Below are positions 13,307 to 21,704 of a stretch of DNA of 52,431 nt, piece after piece; within the stretch, counting starts at the first letter, position 1; every line of letters begins with the position of its first letter. The notes beneath the pieces were generated by a model. The model had not been told where the DNA came from. It saw only the letters and a list, made by a program, of their open reading frames with translations, and made no database searches. The stretch covers positions 1 through 52,431 of the forward strand of contig NZ_CAJHOB010000017.1 of NCBI RefSeq assembly GCF_905120355.1, written 5' to 3'. The position numbers were made by a program, and so were the translations under genes. The stretch is from Azonexus hydrophilus. Its GTDB lineage: Bacteria; Pseudomonadota; Gammaproteobacteria; Burkholderiales; Rhodocyclaceae.

Positions 13307-15013
13307 ATGCAGACCTACAGTCCGAAATCCGGAGAAGCGCTTGAAAACGAGGACATGCTCCTCGTCCTGCAACAGGCGCTGACCAAAAAACGTGTCCTGA
13401 TTGTGGACCGGCATGCACCGGCACGCGAATCGGTGCGGCTGATGCTCGGCACCCTGGGCGTCACGCAGGTACACGGCGCCGGTAATTCGGCCGAAGTCAT
13501 CCGGCAGGTCAAAGCCAACCGCTTCGACATCATCCTGTCCGATTTCATTCTTGATGACGGCCGCGATGGTCAGCAACTGCTGGAAGAACTGCGCCACGCC
13601 CACCTGATCGCCCCCGGCACGGTATACATCATCGTCACCGGCGAGCGCACCTACACCAATGTCGTCGCCCTGGCCGAGCTTGCTCCGGACGACTACCTGA
13701 TCAAGCCCTTCACCGCCGACCAGTTGCAGGCACGCCTGGTGCGCGCCACCTACAAGAAGCATCTGCTGCGCCGCATCTACGAAAAGATCGAAAGCGGCGA
13801 CCTGGATGAAGCCATCGCCGCCTGCGACCGTGTCATCAGCCAACACCCGGCCTATATGTACGACGCCTATCGTTTCAAGGGCGAACTGCTGCTGCAGCTC
13901 GAACGAATCGAAGAAGCCGAGGTACTCTTTCGCAAAGTGCTGGAAGGACGCATGGCGCCCTGGGTGCAGATGGGGCTGGCAACGGCGCTGCGCGACCGCG
14001 GTGCGCTGGAAGAAGCCGCCATGCTGGCCGAGCAAGTGCTGGTCGACGCCCCCGATTTTCTCGCCGCCTACGATTTCCTCGCCGCCGTGCAGGAACGTCG
14101 CGGTCTGCTGGAAAACGCCCAGGAAGTCCTGCAACACGCCGCTGAAGCCTCCCCGCACAACACCTTGCGCCAGCGCATGGTGGGCGATATCGCGGCCCGC
14201 AACGAAGACATGGCGGCCGCAGAAAAAGCCTACAGCAAGGTCCTCGAGCGCAGCAAAGGCTCTTCCCTGCGGAGCGTTGACGATTTTGCCAACCTCGCCC
14301 GTACCATGGCGGAGCGCGGCAACATCGATGCCTCCCGCAAACTGATCGGCGAACTGAAGCGGGAACTCCGCGGCGACAAGGAAGCCGAACTGGCGGCGCT
14401 GACACACGAAAGCCTCTGCCTGGCCGCCGAGGGGGCGCCGGAGAAAGCCCGGGCCTGCGCCGAACAAGCCATCGCCCTGCAACAAATCGTGGAAGAAGAT
14501 TTCGCCAACCGCGGCAAGCCGCTCTCCCAGCGCCTGAGCGTCGATCTTGCGCATGCCTGCTACGCCAGCGGCCTGAAGGACGAAGGCGAAAAAATCATGC
14601 GCCAGGCCGTGGCAGAAAATCACGAAGACCAGCAACTCATTCATCAAGCCAGCCGAGTCTTCGAAAAAACCAATCAACCGGAAGGCAATGCGCTGCTTGA
14701 ACAGATCAACCACCAGCTCAACGAGCTCAGCAACCGCGGCCAGTCCGCGGCCCGTGCGGGCGATCTGGCGGGTGCCGCCGAACTGCATACGCAGGCGGCG
14801 GAGCAGGCGCCCAACATCCGCAATCTGATTGAAGCAGCCAACAGTCTCTATCTGCTGATGGATCGTCGCGGCTGGGATGCCACCCTGGCTGCCAGCGCGC
14901 ACGACTACCTGGAGCGCGCCCAGCGCAAGGACCGCAAACACCCCAAAGTCCTCGCCACGCGCCAACTGGCGCACTCCGTCGCACGCAAATACGGCATCGA
15001 CATCAGCGCCTGA
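13307..15013 (+). CDS. Receiver-domain protein with TPR repeats
   Basis: A 568-residue protein with a CheY-like receiver at residues ~28-150 followed by TPR-like helical repeats to the end. In the receiver, the phospho-acceptor is Asp79 (IILSDFILDDG), the switch Thr is in IIVTGERTYT and the Lys is in DDYLIKPFT (Lys133). The usual acidic pair at the start is reduced to a single Asp34 (LIVDRHAP). There is no output DNA-binding or enzymatic domain, so it probably acts as an adaptor. ATG 13307 is preferred; the open frame extends further upstream into the mnmG promoter region without domain support. No clear Shine-Dalgarno is seen. Confidence 0.88.
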   Translation: MQTYSPKSGEALENEDMLLVLQQALTKKRVLIVDRHAPARESVRLMLGTLGVTQVHGAGNSAEVIRQVKANRFDIILSDFILDDGRDGQQLLEELRHAHLIAPGTVYIIVTGERTYTNVVALAELAPDDYLIKPFTADQLQARLVRATYKKHLLRRIYEKIESGDLDEAIAACDRVISQHPAYMYDAYRFKGELLLQLERIEEAEVLFRKVLEGRMAPWVQMGLATALRDRGALEEAAMLAEQVLVDAPDFLAAYDFLAAVQERRGLLENAQEVLQHAAEASPHNTLRQRMVGDIAARNEDMAAAEKAYSKVLERSKGSSLRSVDDFANLARTMAERGNIDASRKLIGELKRELRGDKEAELAALTHESLCLAAEGAPEKARACAEQAIALQQIVEEDFANRGKPLSQRLSVDLAHACYASGLKDEGEKIMRQAVAENHEDQQLIHQASRVFEKTNQPEGNALLEQINHQLNELSNRGQSAARAGDLAGAAELHTQAAEQAPNIRNLIEAANSLYLLMDRRGWDATLAASAHDYLERAQRKDRKHPKVLATRQLAHSVARKYGIDISA

Positions 15014-15058
15014 GCCCACCCACGTGCTAGAGTTTTTCCTTTTGTAGAGGAATGTGTC

Positions 15059-15655
15059 ATGTTCTCCGGCATCGTCGCGGCAATCGGCCGCATCACATTG
15101 GTCACTCCACGCGAAGTTGGTTGCCGGCTGACGGTCGACGCCGGCGCACTTCCGCTCGCCGATGTCGCCCTCGGCGACTCCATTGCCCACAACGGTGTCT
15201 GCCTGACCGTCGTCGCCAAGGAAGGCAACAGCTTCATGGTGGATGTCTCGCCGGAAACCCTCTCCTGCACCGTCGGCCTTGATGCCCCGGGCCCGGTCAA
15301 TCTGGAAAAAGCCCTGCGCCTCAATGACGTCATCGGCGGCCACCTCGTGTCCGGCCACGTCGACGGCATTGGCGAAGTACTGCGCTTCGACCCCGTCGGC
15401 GACAACCGCCTGCTCGAAATCCGCGCCCCCGAAGAAATTGCCCGCTATATCGCCCGCAAGGGCTCGATCGTGGTCGACGGCACCAGCCTCACCACCAACA
15501 CCGTTGACGGCCGCAACTTCACCATCAACCTGATCCCGCACACCCTGGAACACACCACGCTGGGCCGTCTGCAACCCGGTAGCAAGGTCAACCTGGAAGT
15601 CGACCTGATCGCGCGCTATTGCGAGCGGCTGCTGACACACGTCAACGCCGCCTGA
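15059..15655 (+). CDS. ribE: Riboflavin synthase, alpha chain
   Basis: A 198-residue riboflavin synthase (called ribC in E. coli and ribE in Bacillus) that dismutates two 6,7-dimethyl-8-ribityllumazine molecules to riboflavin. The two lumazine-binding repeats are visible: MFSGIVAAIGRI...GDSIAHNGVCLTV and GGHLVSGHVDGIG...GSIVVDGTSLTTN. The ATG follows AGAGGAA at 15046-15052. There is no FMN riboswitch in the 45-base gap upstream, and the other rib genes are not in the window. A hairpin at 15672-15705 follows the stop. Confidence 0.97.
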   Translation: MFSGIVAAIGRITLVTPREVGCRLTVDAGALPLADVALGDSIAHNGVCLTVVAKEGNSFMVDVSPETLSCTVGLDAPGPVNLEKALRLNDVIGGHLVSGHVDGIGEVLRFDPVGDNRLLEIRAPEEIARYIARKGSIVVDGTSLTTNTVDGRNFTINLIPHTLEHTTLGRLQPGSKVNLEVDLIARYCERLLTHVNAA

Positions 15656-15671
15656 TCACAGCCCCCCACCC

Positions 15672-15705
15672 CTGCCAGCAGTCTCGCTTGCCTTACTGCT
15701 GGCAG
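15672..15705 (+). terminator. Hairpin after ribE, possible terminator
   Basis: A perfect 11-bp inverted repeat, CTGCCAGCAGT (15672-15682) with ACTGCTGGCAG (15695-15705), encloses a 12-base loop 16 bases after the ribE stop. There is no U tract after it (CCCCCACAG follows), so it may stabilise the 3' end or need Rho rather than act as a classical intrinsic terminator. Confidence 0.45.
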
Positions 15706-15775
15706 CCCCCACAGAAACTCGCAGTTCCCGCAGAGGCGCCACAACAAAACCCAAGCCTCTCACTACCTGCCGCCC

Positions 15776-18331
15776 ATGCTTTCATCCCCATCCCGCCAGC
15801 TACGCACCGTCTTCGTCGGTCTCTCCCTGCTGTTGATGCTGTCTTTTCTGGCTGGCTACTGGTGGTCACTCAGCATCAATCATCAGCAGATGCGGGCCGA
15901 CATTGCGCGGCAGGCCGAAATCCGGGCGGCGCAGTCGGCCGACGCCATGGCCCAGCAAATGGCCATGCTGGCACAGCATCTCGATTACATCCTGCAGACG
16001 CTGGCTAGGGAATACCGCATGCAACCCCCGGCCGATTTCCATCGACTGGCACAGGGCATGATTTCCGACCACCCTCCTGACAGCATCGTTCAGATCGCCA
16101 TTGCTGACGCCCAGGGCTGGGTCCGCTATTCCAGCCTCGGCACACCTCCCGGGCAGGCGCCGGCCTCGATTGCCGACCGTGAGCATTTCCAGGTTCACCA
16201 ACAGGCTGCCAACCCCCGCCTGCATATCAGCAAACCGGTCAAGGGGCGCGTTTCCGGCCGCTGGTCGATCCAGTTCTCGTACCCGATCCTTGCTGCCGGC
16301 CACTTCAAGGGCGTCATTGTCCTCTCGCTCTCGCCCAACTATCTCGCTTCCCTGCTTGGACAACTGGCGGTGCACCCGGAAGACACCGCACTTCTCGTGC
16401 GCGATGACGGCTACTACCTCGCCCGCACCAGCCACCTGGAAAACGTCCTGGGGACGACGCTGCCGGCCAGCCGCCCTTTCCTCCAGACAGACGCAGCGCT
16501 GCAGGGGAATTACGATATTTCAGGGCAGGTCGATGGTACGCATCGTTTCTACGGCTGGCGCAAACTCCCCCAATTCGGCCTCAATCTGGTCATAGGCCTG
16601 GCTTCCGCCCCCATTCTCGCGCCGGTCGAAGCCACCATCCGCACGAGCCGTATCCGCAGCGCCCTCGGCAGCGTCCTGCTCGTCTTCGCCTCGCTCTGGA
16701 TCGCCGCCCTTTTCTGGCGCCTGGAAAACCAGAAACAGACGTTGCGCACGGTATTCGAAACACTGCCCGTCGGCGTCATGATCGTCGATGCCGAGGGCAA
16801 CATCACCGGCTGCAACACCCGCGCAGCCGAAATTCTGACCGACGGCAAGAGCTGCCTGCCCAATCTGGACACCCCCCGCCTGACTTCCCGCCTCACCGAC
16901 AAGGACGGCACCCCCGTTGCCCCGACCGACGCACTGGCGAAAACAGCCTGGTCGGGGCAGGAACGCATTGATGGACTCACCCTCGGCCTGCATCCAATCG
17001 ACGATGAAATCAGCCAGCCGCGCTGGATCTCGATCAACGCCACACCGCAGACAAATGGTCGCAAGGGGGCAATCGTCGTCCTTACCGACATCACGCCGCA
17101 AATGGCTTCGGCCCAGTTCCGGCGCGCCCTGCTCGACAACAGCGCCACCGCCATCGCCATCGCCGGTGCCGGCCGTCAGATCACCTACATCAACCGCCAG
17201 GTCAGCCGCCTGCTCGGCCATGGCCGCGATGCCATGGTTGGGCAGAATTTCCGCATGATCCACCTGGACGAAGCCCACTACCTCAACTTCGAACGCCATT
17301 ACACGCAACTGGTGCGCGACACCCAGCTGGAAACCGAATACCCCTTACGCCACCAGGATGGCAGCATCCGCTGGTGCACCATCCACGGCACGCTGCTCAA
17401 GTTGCCGCGCCAGGAAACCCAGGTCATCTGGAGCCTGCTCGACAACACGGCCCGCCACTATGCCCAGGAAGCCCTGGCGGCCACCAGCCAGCGCCTGGCC
17501 GTGGTGATCGACCGCTTTCCGGCCGGCATCCTGGTCGCCGACACGCAGGGCCGGATCAGCCACAGCAACCAGACGCTGGCCACGCTGTTCGGTCAGGCAT
17601 TTTCGCCGGAGAATCTGCACGGGCGGACGCTCGCCGAAGTGCGCTCGAACCTGGCGCCCCATCTCGCCGACACCTCCCCGCACACCGACGACGAACGCAC
17701 CCTGCAGCTGAGCGATGGCCGCACCCTCATCCACGAAACCATTGCCATCAACACCCAGCACACGCCCAGCGGCCACCTGCTCATCTATCAGGACATCACC
17801 GAATACAAGGAACGCGAACGCCTGCTTGAACGTCTGGCCACCACCGACGCCCTGACCGGGTTACCCAACCGGCGCTGCTTCATCCAGAGTTGCGAAGACG
17901 AACTGCAGCGCTGGCGCCGTTACGGTGGCGAATGCGGCACCCTCGTCATGTTCGATCTGGATCATTTCAAGCGGGTCAACGCCACCTGGGGCCACGCCGT
18001 CGGCGATCAGGTGCTGGTGCAGGTCGCCGGCATCACCCGCCAACTGCTGCGCACGACTGATACCGCCGGTCGTCTGGGTGGCGAAGAATTCATGATCCTG
18101 CTGCCCAGCACCACCCTCGCCGGCGCCCGACAACTGGCCGAGCGGCTACGCCAGACGATTGCCGACACCCCGGTCGAAGGACCGGAAGACACCTTCAACG
18201 TCACCGCCAGCCTGGGCATCACCCTCTTCCCCGCGCACGACACGGATGATCTGCCGCAAGCCATGCAGCGTGCCGACCAGGCCCTCTATATCGCCAAATC
18301 GTCCGGGCGCAATTGCGTCTGCGAACTATGA
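15776..18331 (+). CDS. Membrane diguanylate cyclase with Cache and multiple PAS domains
   Basis: An 851-residue sensor. A first membrane helix (~residues 10-30) is followed by a periplasmic double-Cache-like region to ~295, a second helix (SVLLVFASLWIAALFWRL), and about three PAS-type segments from ~320 to 680, e.g. FETLPVGVMIVDAEGNITGCN and FPAGILVADTQGRISHSNQT. A GGDEF domain runs from ~685 to the end. The active-site motif is GGEEF (~767) and the product-inhibition I-site RTTD lies five residues before it, so it should be an active, feedback-controlled c-di-GMP synthase. No EAL domain follows. The ATG has no obvious ribosome site. Confidence 0.93.
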   Translation: MLSSPSRQLRTVFVGLSLLLMLSFLAGYWWSLSINHQQMRADIARQAEIRAAQSADAMAQQMAMLAQHLDYILQTLAREYRMQPPADFHRLAQGMISDHPPDSIVQIAIADAQGWVRYSSLGTPPGQAPASIADREHFQVHQQAANPRLHISKPVKGRVSGRWSIQFSYPILAAGHFKGVIVLSLSPNYLASLLGQLAVHPEDTALLVRDDGYYLARTSHLENVLGTTLPASRPFLQTDAALQGNYDISGQVDGTHRFYGWRKLPQFGLNLVIGLASAPILAPVEATIRTSRIRSALGSVLLVFASLWIAALFWRLENQKQTLRTVFETLPVGVMIVDAEGNITGCNTRAAEILTDGKSCLPNLDTPRLTSRLTDKDGTPVAPTDALAKTAWSGQERIDGLTLGLHPIDDEISQPRWISINATPQTNGRKGAIVVLTDITPQMASAQFRRALLDNSATAIAIAGAGRQITYINRQVSRLLGHGRDAMVGQNFRMIHLDEAHYLNFERHYTQLVRDTQLETEYPLRHQDGSIRWCTIHGTLLKLPRQETQVIWSLLDNTARHYAQEALAATSQRLAVVIDRFPAGILVADTQGRISHSNQTLATLFGQAFSPENLHGRTLAEVRSNLAPHLADTSPHTDDERTLQLSDGRTLIHETIAINTQHTPSGHLLIYQDITEYKERERLLERLATTDALTGLPNRRCFIQSCEDELQRWRRYGGECGTLVMFDLDHFKRVNATWGHAVGDQVLVQVAGITRQLLRTTDTAGRLGGEEFMILLPSTTLAGARQLAERLRQTIADTPVEGPEDTFNVTASLGITLFPAHDTDDLPQAMQRADQALYIAKSSGRNCVCEL

Positions 18332-18347
18332 CTCTGGAGATCGGACC

Positions 18348-18869
18348 ATGCGCCTTACCCTCTGTCTTCTCTATTGCCTCGTCCTGACCGGCTGCGCCAC
18401 CTACGGCGACTCTGCCCTGCAACCAGGGCAAAGCACCACGACCCGCATCGAGCAGCGCCTGGGGCCGCCCGCGCTACGCTGGAGCGAAGCCAGCGGCGGC
18501 GAAACCCTGGTCTACCCGACCGGCCCGATGGGCTACCACACTTGGTTTTTCCGCACCAATGCCGAACACGTGCTGATTGAGCGCAAAAATGTGCTGAACA
18601 GCGCCCATTTCGCCAAAATTCAGGCGGGCATGAGCGAAGAGGAGGTGTTGCGCGTCATCGGACCGCCTTATCCTGCCTGGACCGTCTATTTCAAGGCCCG
18701 CGACGAGCTGGTGTGGGAATGGCGTTATTGTGACGACTGGAACGAACCCGCCCGTTTCAATGTTCTGTTCGACGGCAGCAGCCGGCGCGTACGTTCGACC
18801 TATGCCGCACCGGAGAAACTGCGCGCCGCCTTGGATTTCCAGTATCAGCCCCGTTGGTGTGGGCATTGA
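18348..18869 (+). CDS. Small outer-membrane lipoprotein with BamE/SmpA-like pattern
   Basis: A 173-residue protein with a signal peptide ending in the lipobox LTGC (Cys16). The mature part contains a BamE/OmlA-like motif, QAGMSEEEVLRVIGPPYP, followed by VWEWRYCD and FNVLFDGSSRRVRSTY, the usual strand pattern of that fold. Two family-like halves may be present, since TRIEQRLGPPALRWSEASG resembles the same motif. GGAG at 18335-18338 is 9 bases before ATG 18348. It begins 16 bases after the cyclase stop and could be cotranscribed. It is longer than BamE itself, so I do not assign bamE. Confidence 0.75.
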   Translation: MRLTLCLLYCLVLTGCATYGDSALQPGQSTTTRIEQRLGPPALRWSEASGGETLVYPTGPMGYHTWFFRTNAEHVLIERKNVLNSAHFAKIQAGMSEEEVLRVIGPPYPAWTVYFKARDELVWEWRYCDDWNEPARFNVLFDGSSRRVRSTYAAPEKLRAALDFQYQPRWCGH

Positions 18870-18903
18870 AACCCCTGGTAACACCTAAAACCCGCAACAA
18901 GCC

Positions 18904-18932
18904 TTGAAATCCCCCGCCCCCATCCCCATAAT
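18904..18932 (+). promoter_or_regulatory. Sigma70-type promoter of ssrA
   Basis: TTGAAA (18904-18909) and CATAAT (18927-18932) are spaced by 17 bases. Transcription would start near 18939, just before the first part of the permuted tmRNA that can be paired with the coding piece. Confidence 0.65.
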
Positions 18933-18937
18933 GGGAG

Positions 18938-19235
18938 GCATGGTTGTAATTCCGGCAATCTGGAGGCGTTCTGGACAGGGGTTCGATTCCCCTCACCTCC
19001 ACCCAAGGGCATTCGCTGAGTGCCCTTGCGATGGGGGTGTACTGGCTTCGACAGGGCGGGCAAAGGTGCGCAGGCAACCCGAAAGGCGACGAACGTAATT
19101 CGCGCAAAACCATAAACGCCAACGATGAGCGTTTCGCTGTTGCCGCCTAATCGGCACAGCTGGGGCCGCTGAAGCCTTATTACCCAAGACAGCCGGCGGG
19201 GACTTCGGTCCCCGTCGTCACGTTTACATACCACG
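18938..19235 (+). ncRNA. ssrA: tmRNA, circularly permuted (two-piece) gene
   Basis: The 3' half of the tRNA-like domain comes first: T-arm AGGGG-TTCGATT-CCCCT, acceptor strand CACCTCC (18994-19000) and discriminator A (19001), followed by CCC, so CCA is not encoded. The 5' half follows at 19033: GGGGGTG (19033-19039) pairs perfectly with CACCTCC and gives the G3-U70 wobble needed for alanine charging. A 7-bp hairpin (AAGGGCA/TGCCCTT, 19005-19027) bridges the two and is presumably removed. The resume codon GCC is at 19118-19120 and the tag reads ANDERFAVAA, stop TAA 19148-19150. CAGGGCG (19052-19058) can pair with CGTTCTG (18967-18973), and GCAACC with GGTTGT (18942-18947), joining the pieces. 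A UUCG-capped stem at 19195-19216 lies near the 3' end. Outer ends are approximate. Confidence 0.92.
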
Positions 19236-19239
19236 CACA

Positions 19240-19284
19240 CAGCAAAACGCCCCGGCTGCGCGTGCAGACCGGGGCGTTTTGCTG
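19240..19284. terminator. Bidirectional terminator between ssrA and the TonB receptor gene
   Basis: A 16-bp perfect inverted repeat, CAGCAAAACGCCCCGG (19240-19255) with its complement at 19269-19284, encloses 13 bases. The GC-rich core is followed by TTTT in both directions. It separates ssrA from the convergent receptor gene whose stop is at 19294. Confidence 0.85.
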
Positions 19285-19293
19285 CGGATCAGG

Positions 19294-21594
19294 TCAGAAT
19301 TTGACGTTGATACCGGCGTAGAGGGAGCGGCCCATACCAGGAACCGGCGTGCCCCACAGCGGCACCACACCGTTCGGCACGTTGTTCGCACTCGCCGACA
19401 TCGTCGTCCCCTGGCCGAGGTAGGCCCCTCCCAGCGGCATCTCGTAGTAACGATCAAACAGGTTTTCAACGCCAAAATCGAGGCGCACCTGCTTCCAGGC
19501 ATGGCTGAAGCGCAGGTTGACCAAGCTGTAGCCGGACGTCTTCATCTCATTGCGCGCTTCGGACACCTTGCGCTTGGCGGAAACACCGATGATTTCCAAA
19601 GCATTGTCCCAGCCCGCCAGTTTCTGGGTCAGGGTCAGCTTGCCATTGAGCGGCATGATGTTGTAAAGGTCGTCACCGGTTTTGCGGTTCTTGCCCCGTG
19701 TGTAATTCACCAGGCCTTTCACCCCGAAATCACCCAGTGAGTTCTTGCCGATCGACATCCGCCCGGACAAATCGATACCGTAAAGGCGCGCTGAATGATT
19801 GTCGTAGCGCAGTACAGTGAATTGGTCACGCAACAAAACGGTACGCGCAGCATTCGCGGCACCGTTCCACTGCACGGCGTCAATGTAATCATCCACGTAG
19901 GTGTAGTGCGGCGTCAGCTTGAGCTCGCGGCTACGGTCGGCATTGTGCCAATCGAAGGTGGCCGACAGCGTGTAGGCTTTTTCAGGATCGAGATCGAGAT
20001 TGCCGACATAGCCGTTACCATCGCCAACGAAATTATTCATTAGCGCTGCCATCTGCCAAGTCGACCAAGGATAGGTTTCGTAGAGGCTGGGCGAACGGGT
20101 TTTGCGCGCAAAACCGAATTCCATATCGAAGGCGGAACTTGCCTGATAACGCGTCAGCGCAGTGAAATCCCAGTTGTTGTCATGACGGGAACGGTCACTC
20201 GCGTTGAAGGCATCGCCATCCCGTTGCTGATAATTAAACATGGGCGCCGCACCGTTTGAAGTTGGGTTATAACCACGCGCCGCGCCAGCATCCATGCTCA
20301 CCCGCTCGTAACGCAAGCCCAGCAAAGTCGTCCACCGCTCACTGTGCTGGGTCTCCCACTCGACAAAAACCGCCTTGCGGTCGCGTTCTCCGTCGTTGAT
20401 GTTAACAAAAGTACCGGGCCACATGCCACCGCCGGAGGCAGGCCACCAATCGTCGAGGCGGAAGCGCTGCAGCTCGCTACCCACCCGCAGCAGATCGTTA
20501 TTACCCAGCTTGATGTCGGCCTTGAGGCTGGCCCCCGTGGTCCGGGTTTCTGTCTTCATCGGCATGCCCTGGGCGCAGGCTGAGCTCATGGCACCACAGG
20601 GCACTGGATCAAGCGCTCCCGGGCCACCTGTAGCATTGCCATACCAGAACCGTTTATCCCGCCCGAAATCCATGAAGTGATCGACCGTCTCGTGATACGC
20701 GCGGGCCTCCATCTGCCCCCAGTCATATTTACCCAGCCAGCGCAGATTCACCCGCTTCTGTTCGTTATCCAGCAGGTCCATGCGCTGGTTGGGGTAAAGC
20801 TGTTCCGGCATGTTCTGGTAACCAAACTTCACCTCGAACAGGTGGTTGGCGTTACGTACCGCCATACCCAGGGTATGGTTGGCCGTTTCGTAGGCAGTCG
20901 AACCGACCACATCACGGCCCAGACGCTTCCCGGCGCGGCCGGTGGCGGTGTAATCTTTGAAATTCTTGCCGGCAACGTAATCGTTGGCCTTGCTGTAGGC
21001 GCCGGTATAACTCAGGTTGATGTTTTCGGTGGCAAAAGTGGCGCTGGCGTTGGCACCACGCGCATCGTTGTTGCTGCGGTAGAAGCTGCCGACTTCGCCC
21101 TTGAGCAGATGACCGGTGCCGGGGGCTGCGAATTCAGGCGCCTTGGTTTCGGCAATGATGCTGCCGCCAATCGAATCCCCCCCCGCGCTGACCGGACTGA
21201 TGCCGGCGTAGACGGTGAGCGTATCGACCTGGCTGGGATCGAGGTAGGACAAAGCCGGATTCATGTGATTGGGGCAGGCGGCGATCAGATCCATGCCATC
21301 GATCTTGACCCGCAGCCGGTCATCCGCCAGACCATGAATGACTGGCAGGCTGGACACCTGGCCGGCACCGTAGAAGCTGACCCCAGGGACGTCCTGCAGC
21401 ATCTGCGCGACATCGCTGGTGCGCGCCCCCTGCGGTTTCAGGCTATCACCACCGAGACGGGTGGTGCTCCCCTCGGTGCGCTCACGCGCATCCTGCACAA
21501 CGACTTCCTTCAACGTCGTTTCTGCCTGCCCCCAGGCGGCGGCGGAAAAGGCCAGGCCAATGGCCGCTGCCAGCGGCTGAATACGGTAACGCAT
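19294..21594 (-). CDS. TonB-dependent outer-membrane receptor, copper type (OprC/NosA-like)
   Basis: A 766-residue receptor with a signal peptide (MRYRIQPLAAAIGLAFSAAAWGQA), a plug domain from ~residue 28 and a 22-strand-type barrel ending in the C-terminal F of INVKF. The plug contains LPVIHGLADDRLRVKIDGMDL followed by ACPNHMNPALSYLDP. The spacing Cys107-x3-Met111 is the copper-binding motif known from OprC, and CPNHM/MDP-type motifs are typical of the TonB copper receptor family. The barrel also contains many Met, His and Trp residues. It follows ptsI on the same strand by 110 bases, but its leader carries its own hairpin over the ribosome site. A different metal or metallophore is possible. 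Confidence 0.85.
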   Translation of the reverse strand: MRYRIQPLAAAIGLAFSAAAWGQAETTLKEVVVQDARERTEGSTTRLGGDSLKPQGARTSDVAQMLQDVPGVSFYGAGQVSSLPVIHGLADDRLRVKIDGMDLIAACPNHMNPALSYLDPSQVDTLTVYAGISPVSAGGDSIGGSIIAETKAPEFAAPGTGHLLKGEVGSFYRSNNDARGANASATFATENINLSYTGAYSKANDYVAGKNFKDYTATGRAGKRLGRDVVGSTAYETANHTLGMAVRNANHLFEVKFGYQNMPEQLYPNQRMDLLDNEQKRVNLRWLGKYDWGQMEARAYHETVDHFMDFGRDKRFWYGNATGGPGALDPVPCGAMSSACAQGMPMKTETRTTGASLKADIKLGNNDLLRVGSELQRFRLDDWWPASGGGMWPGTFVNINDGERDRKAVFVEWETQHSERWTTLLGLRYERVSMDAGAARGYNPTSNGAAPMFNYQQRDGDAFNASDRSRHDNNWDFTALTRYQASSAFDMEFGFARKTRSPSLYETYPWSTWQMAALMNNFVGDGNGYVGNLDLDPEKAYTLSATFDWHNADRSRELKLTPHYTYVDDYIDAVQWNGAANAARTVLLRDQFTVLRYDNHSARLYGIDLSGRMSIGKNSLGDFGVKGLVNYTRGKNRKTGDDLYNIMPLNGKLTLTQKLAGWDNALEIIGVSAKRKVSEARNEMKTSGYSLVNLRFSHAWKQVRLDFGVENLFDRYYEMPLGGAYLGQGTTMSASANNVPNGVVPLWGTPVPGMGRSLYAGINVKF

Positions 21595-21628
21595 GAGGAT
21601 CCCTCCCTGTTTTCAAAATGGGAGGGAT
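21595..21628 (-). promoter_or_regulatory. Hairpin covering the receptor's ribosome-binding site
   Basis: On the minus strand a perfect 9-bp stem pairs ATCCCTCCC (from 21628-21620) with GGGAGGGAT (21607-21599), with a 12-base A/T-rich loop. The downstream arm contains the GGAGGG Shine-Dalgarno, and the ATG follows after only four bases. In this form translation of the copper-type receptor would be blocked until the stem opens. No U tract follows, so a terminator is unlikely. Confidence 0.6.
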
Positions 21629-21704
21629 TGTCGGCGAGTGAGGCCGGCGCAGGAATGCGGCAAATCGTCGCACCCCGTGCGCAGCCTGGCACCACCTTGT
21701 GCGC

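Noticed and set aside
15014..15058. Possible FMN riboswitch before ribE
   Set aside because: The 45-base gap is far too short for the aptamer and lacks its conserved elements.
13211..15640. An 809-codon open frame on the minus strand
   Set aside because: It mirrors the receiver-TPR gene and ribE, has low-complexity shadow composition and no domain; GC-rich codon bias keeps the opposite frame open.
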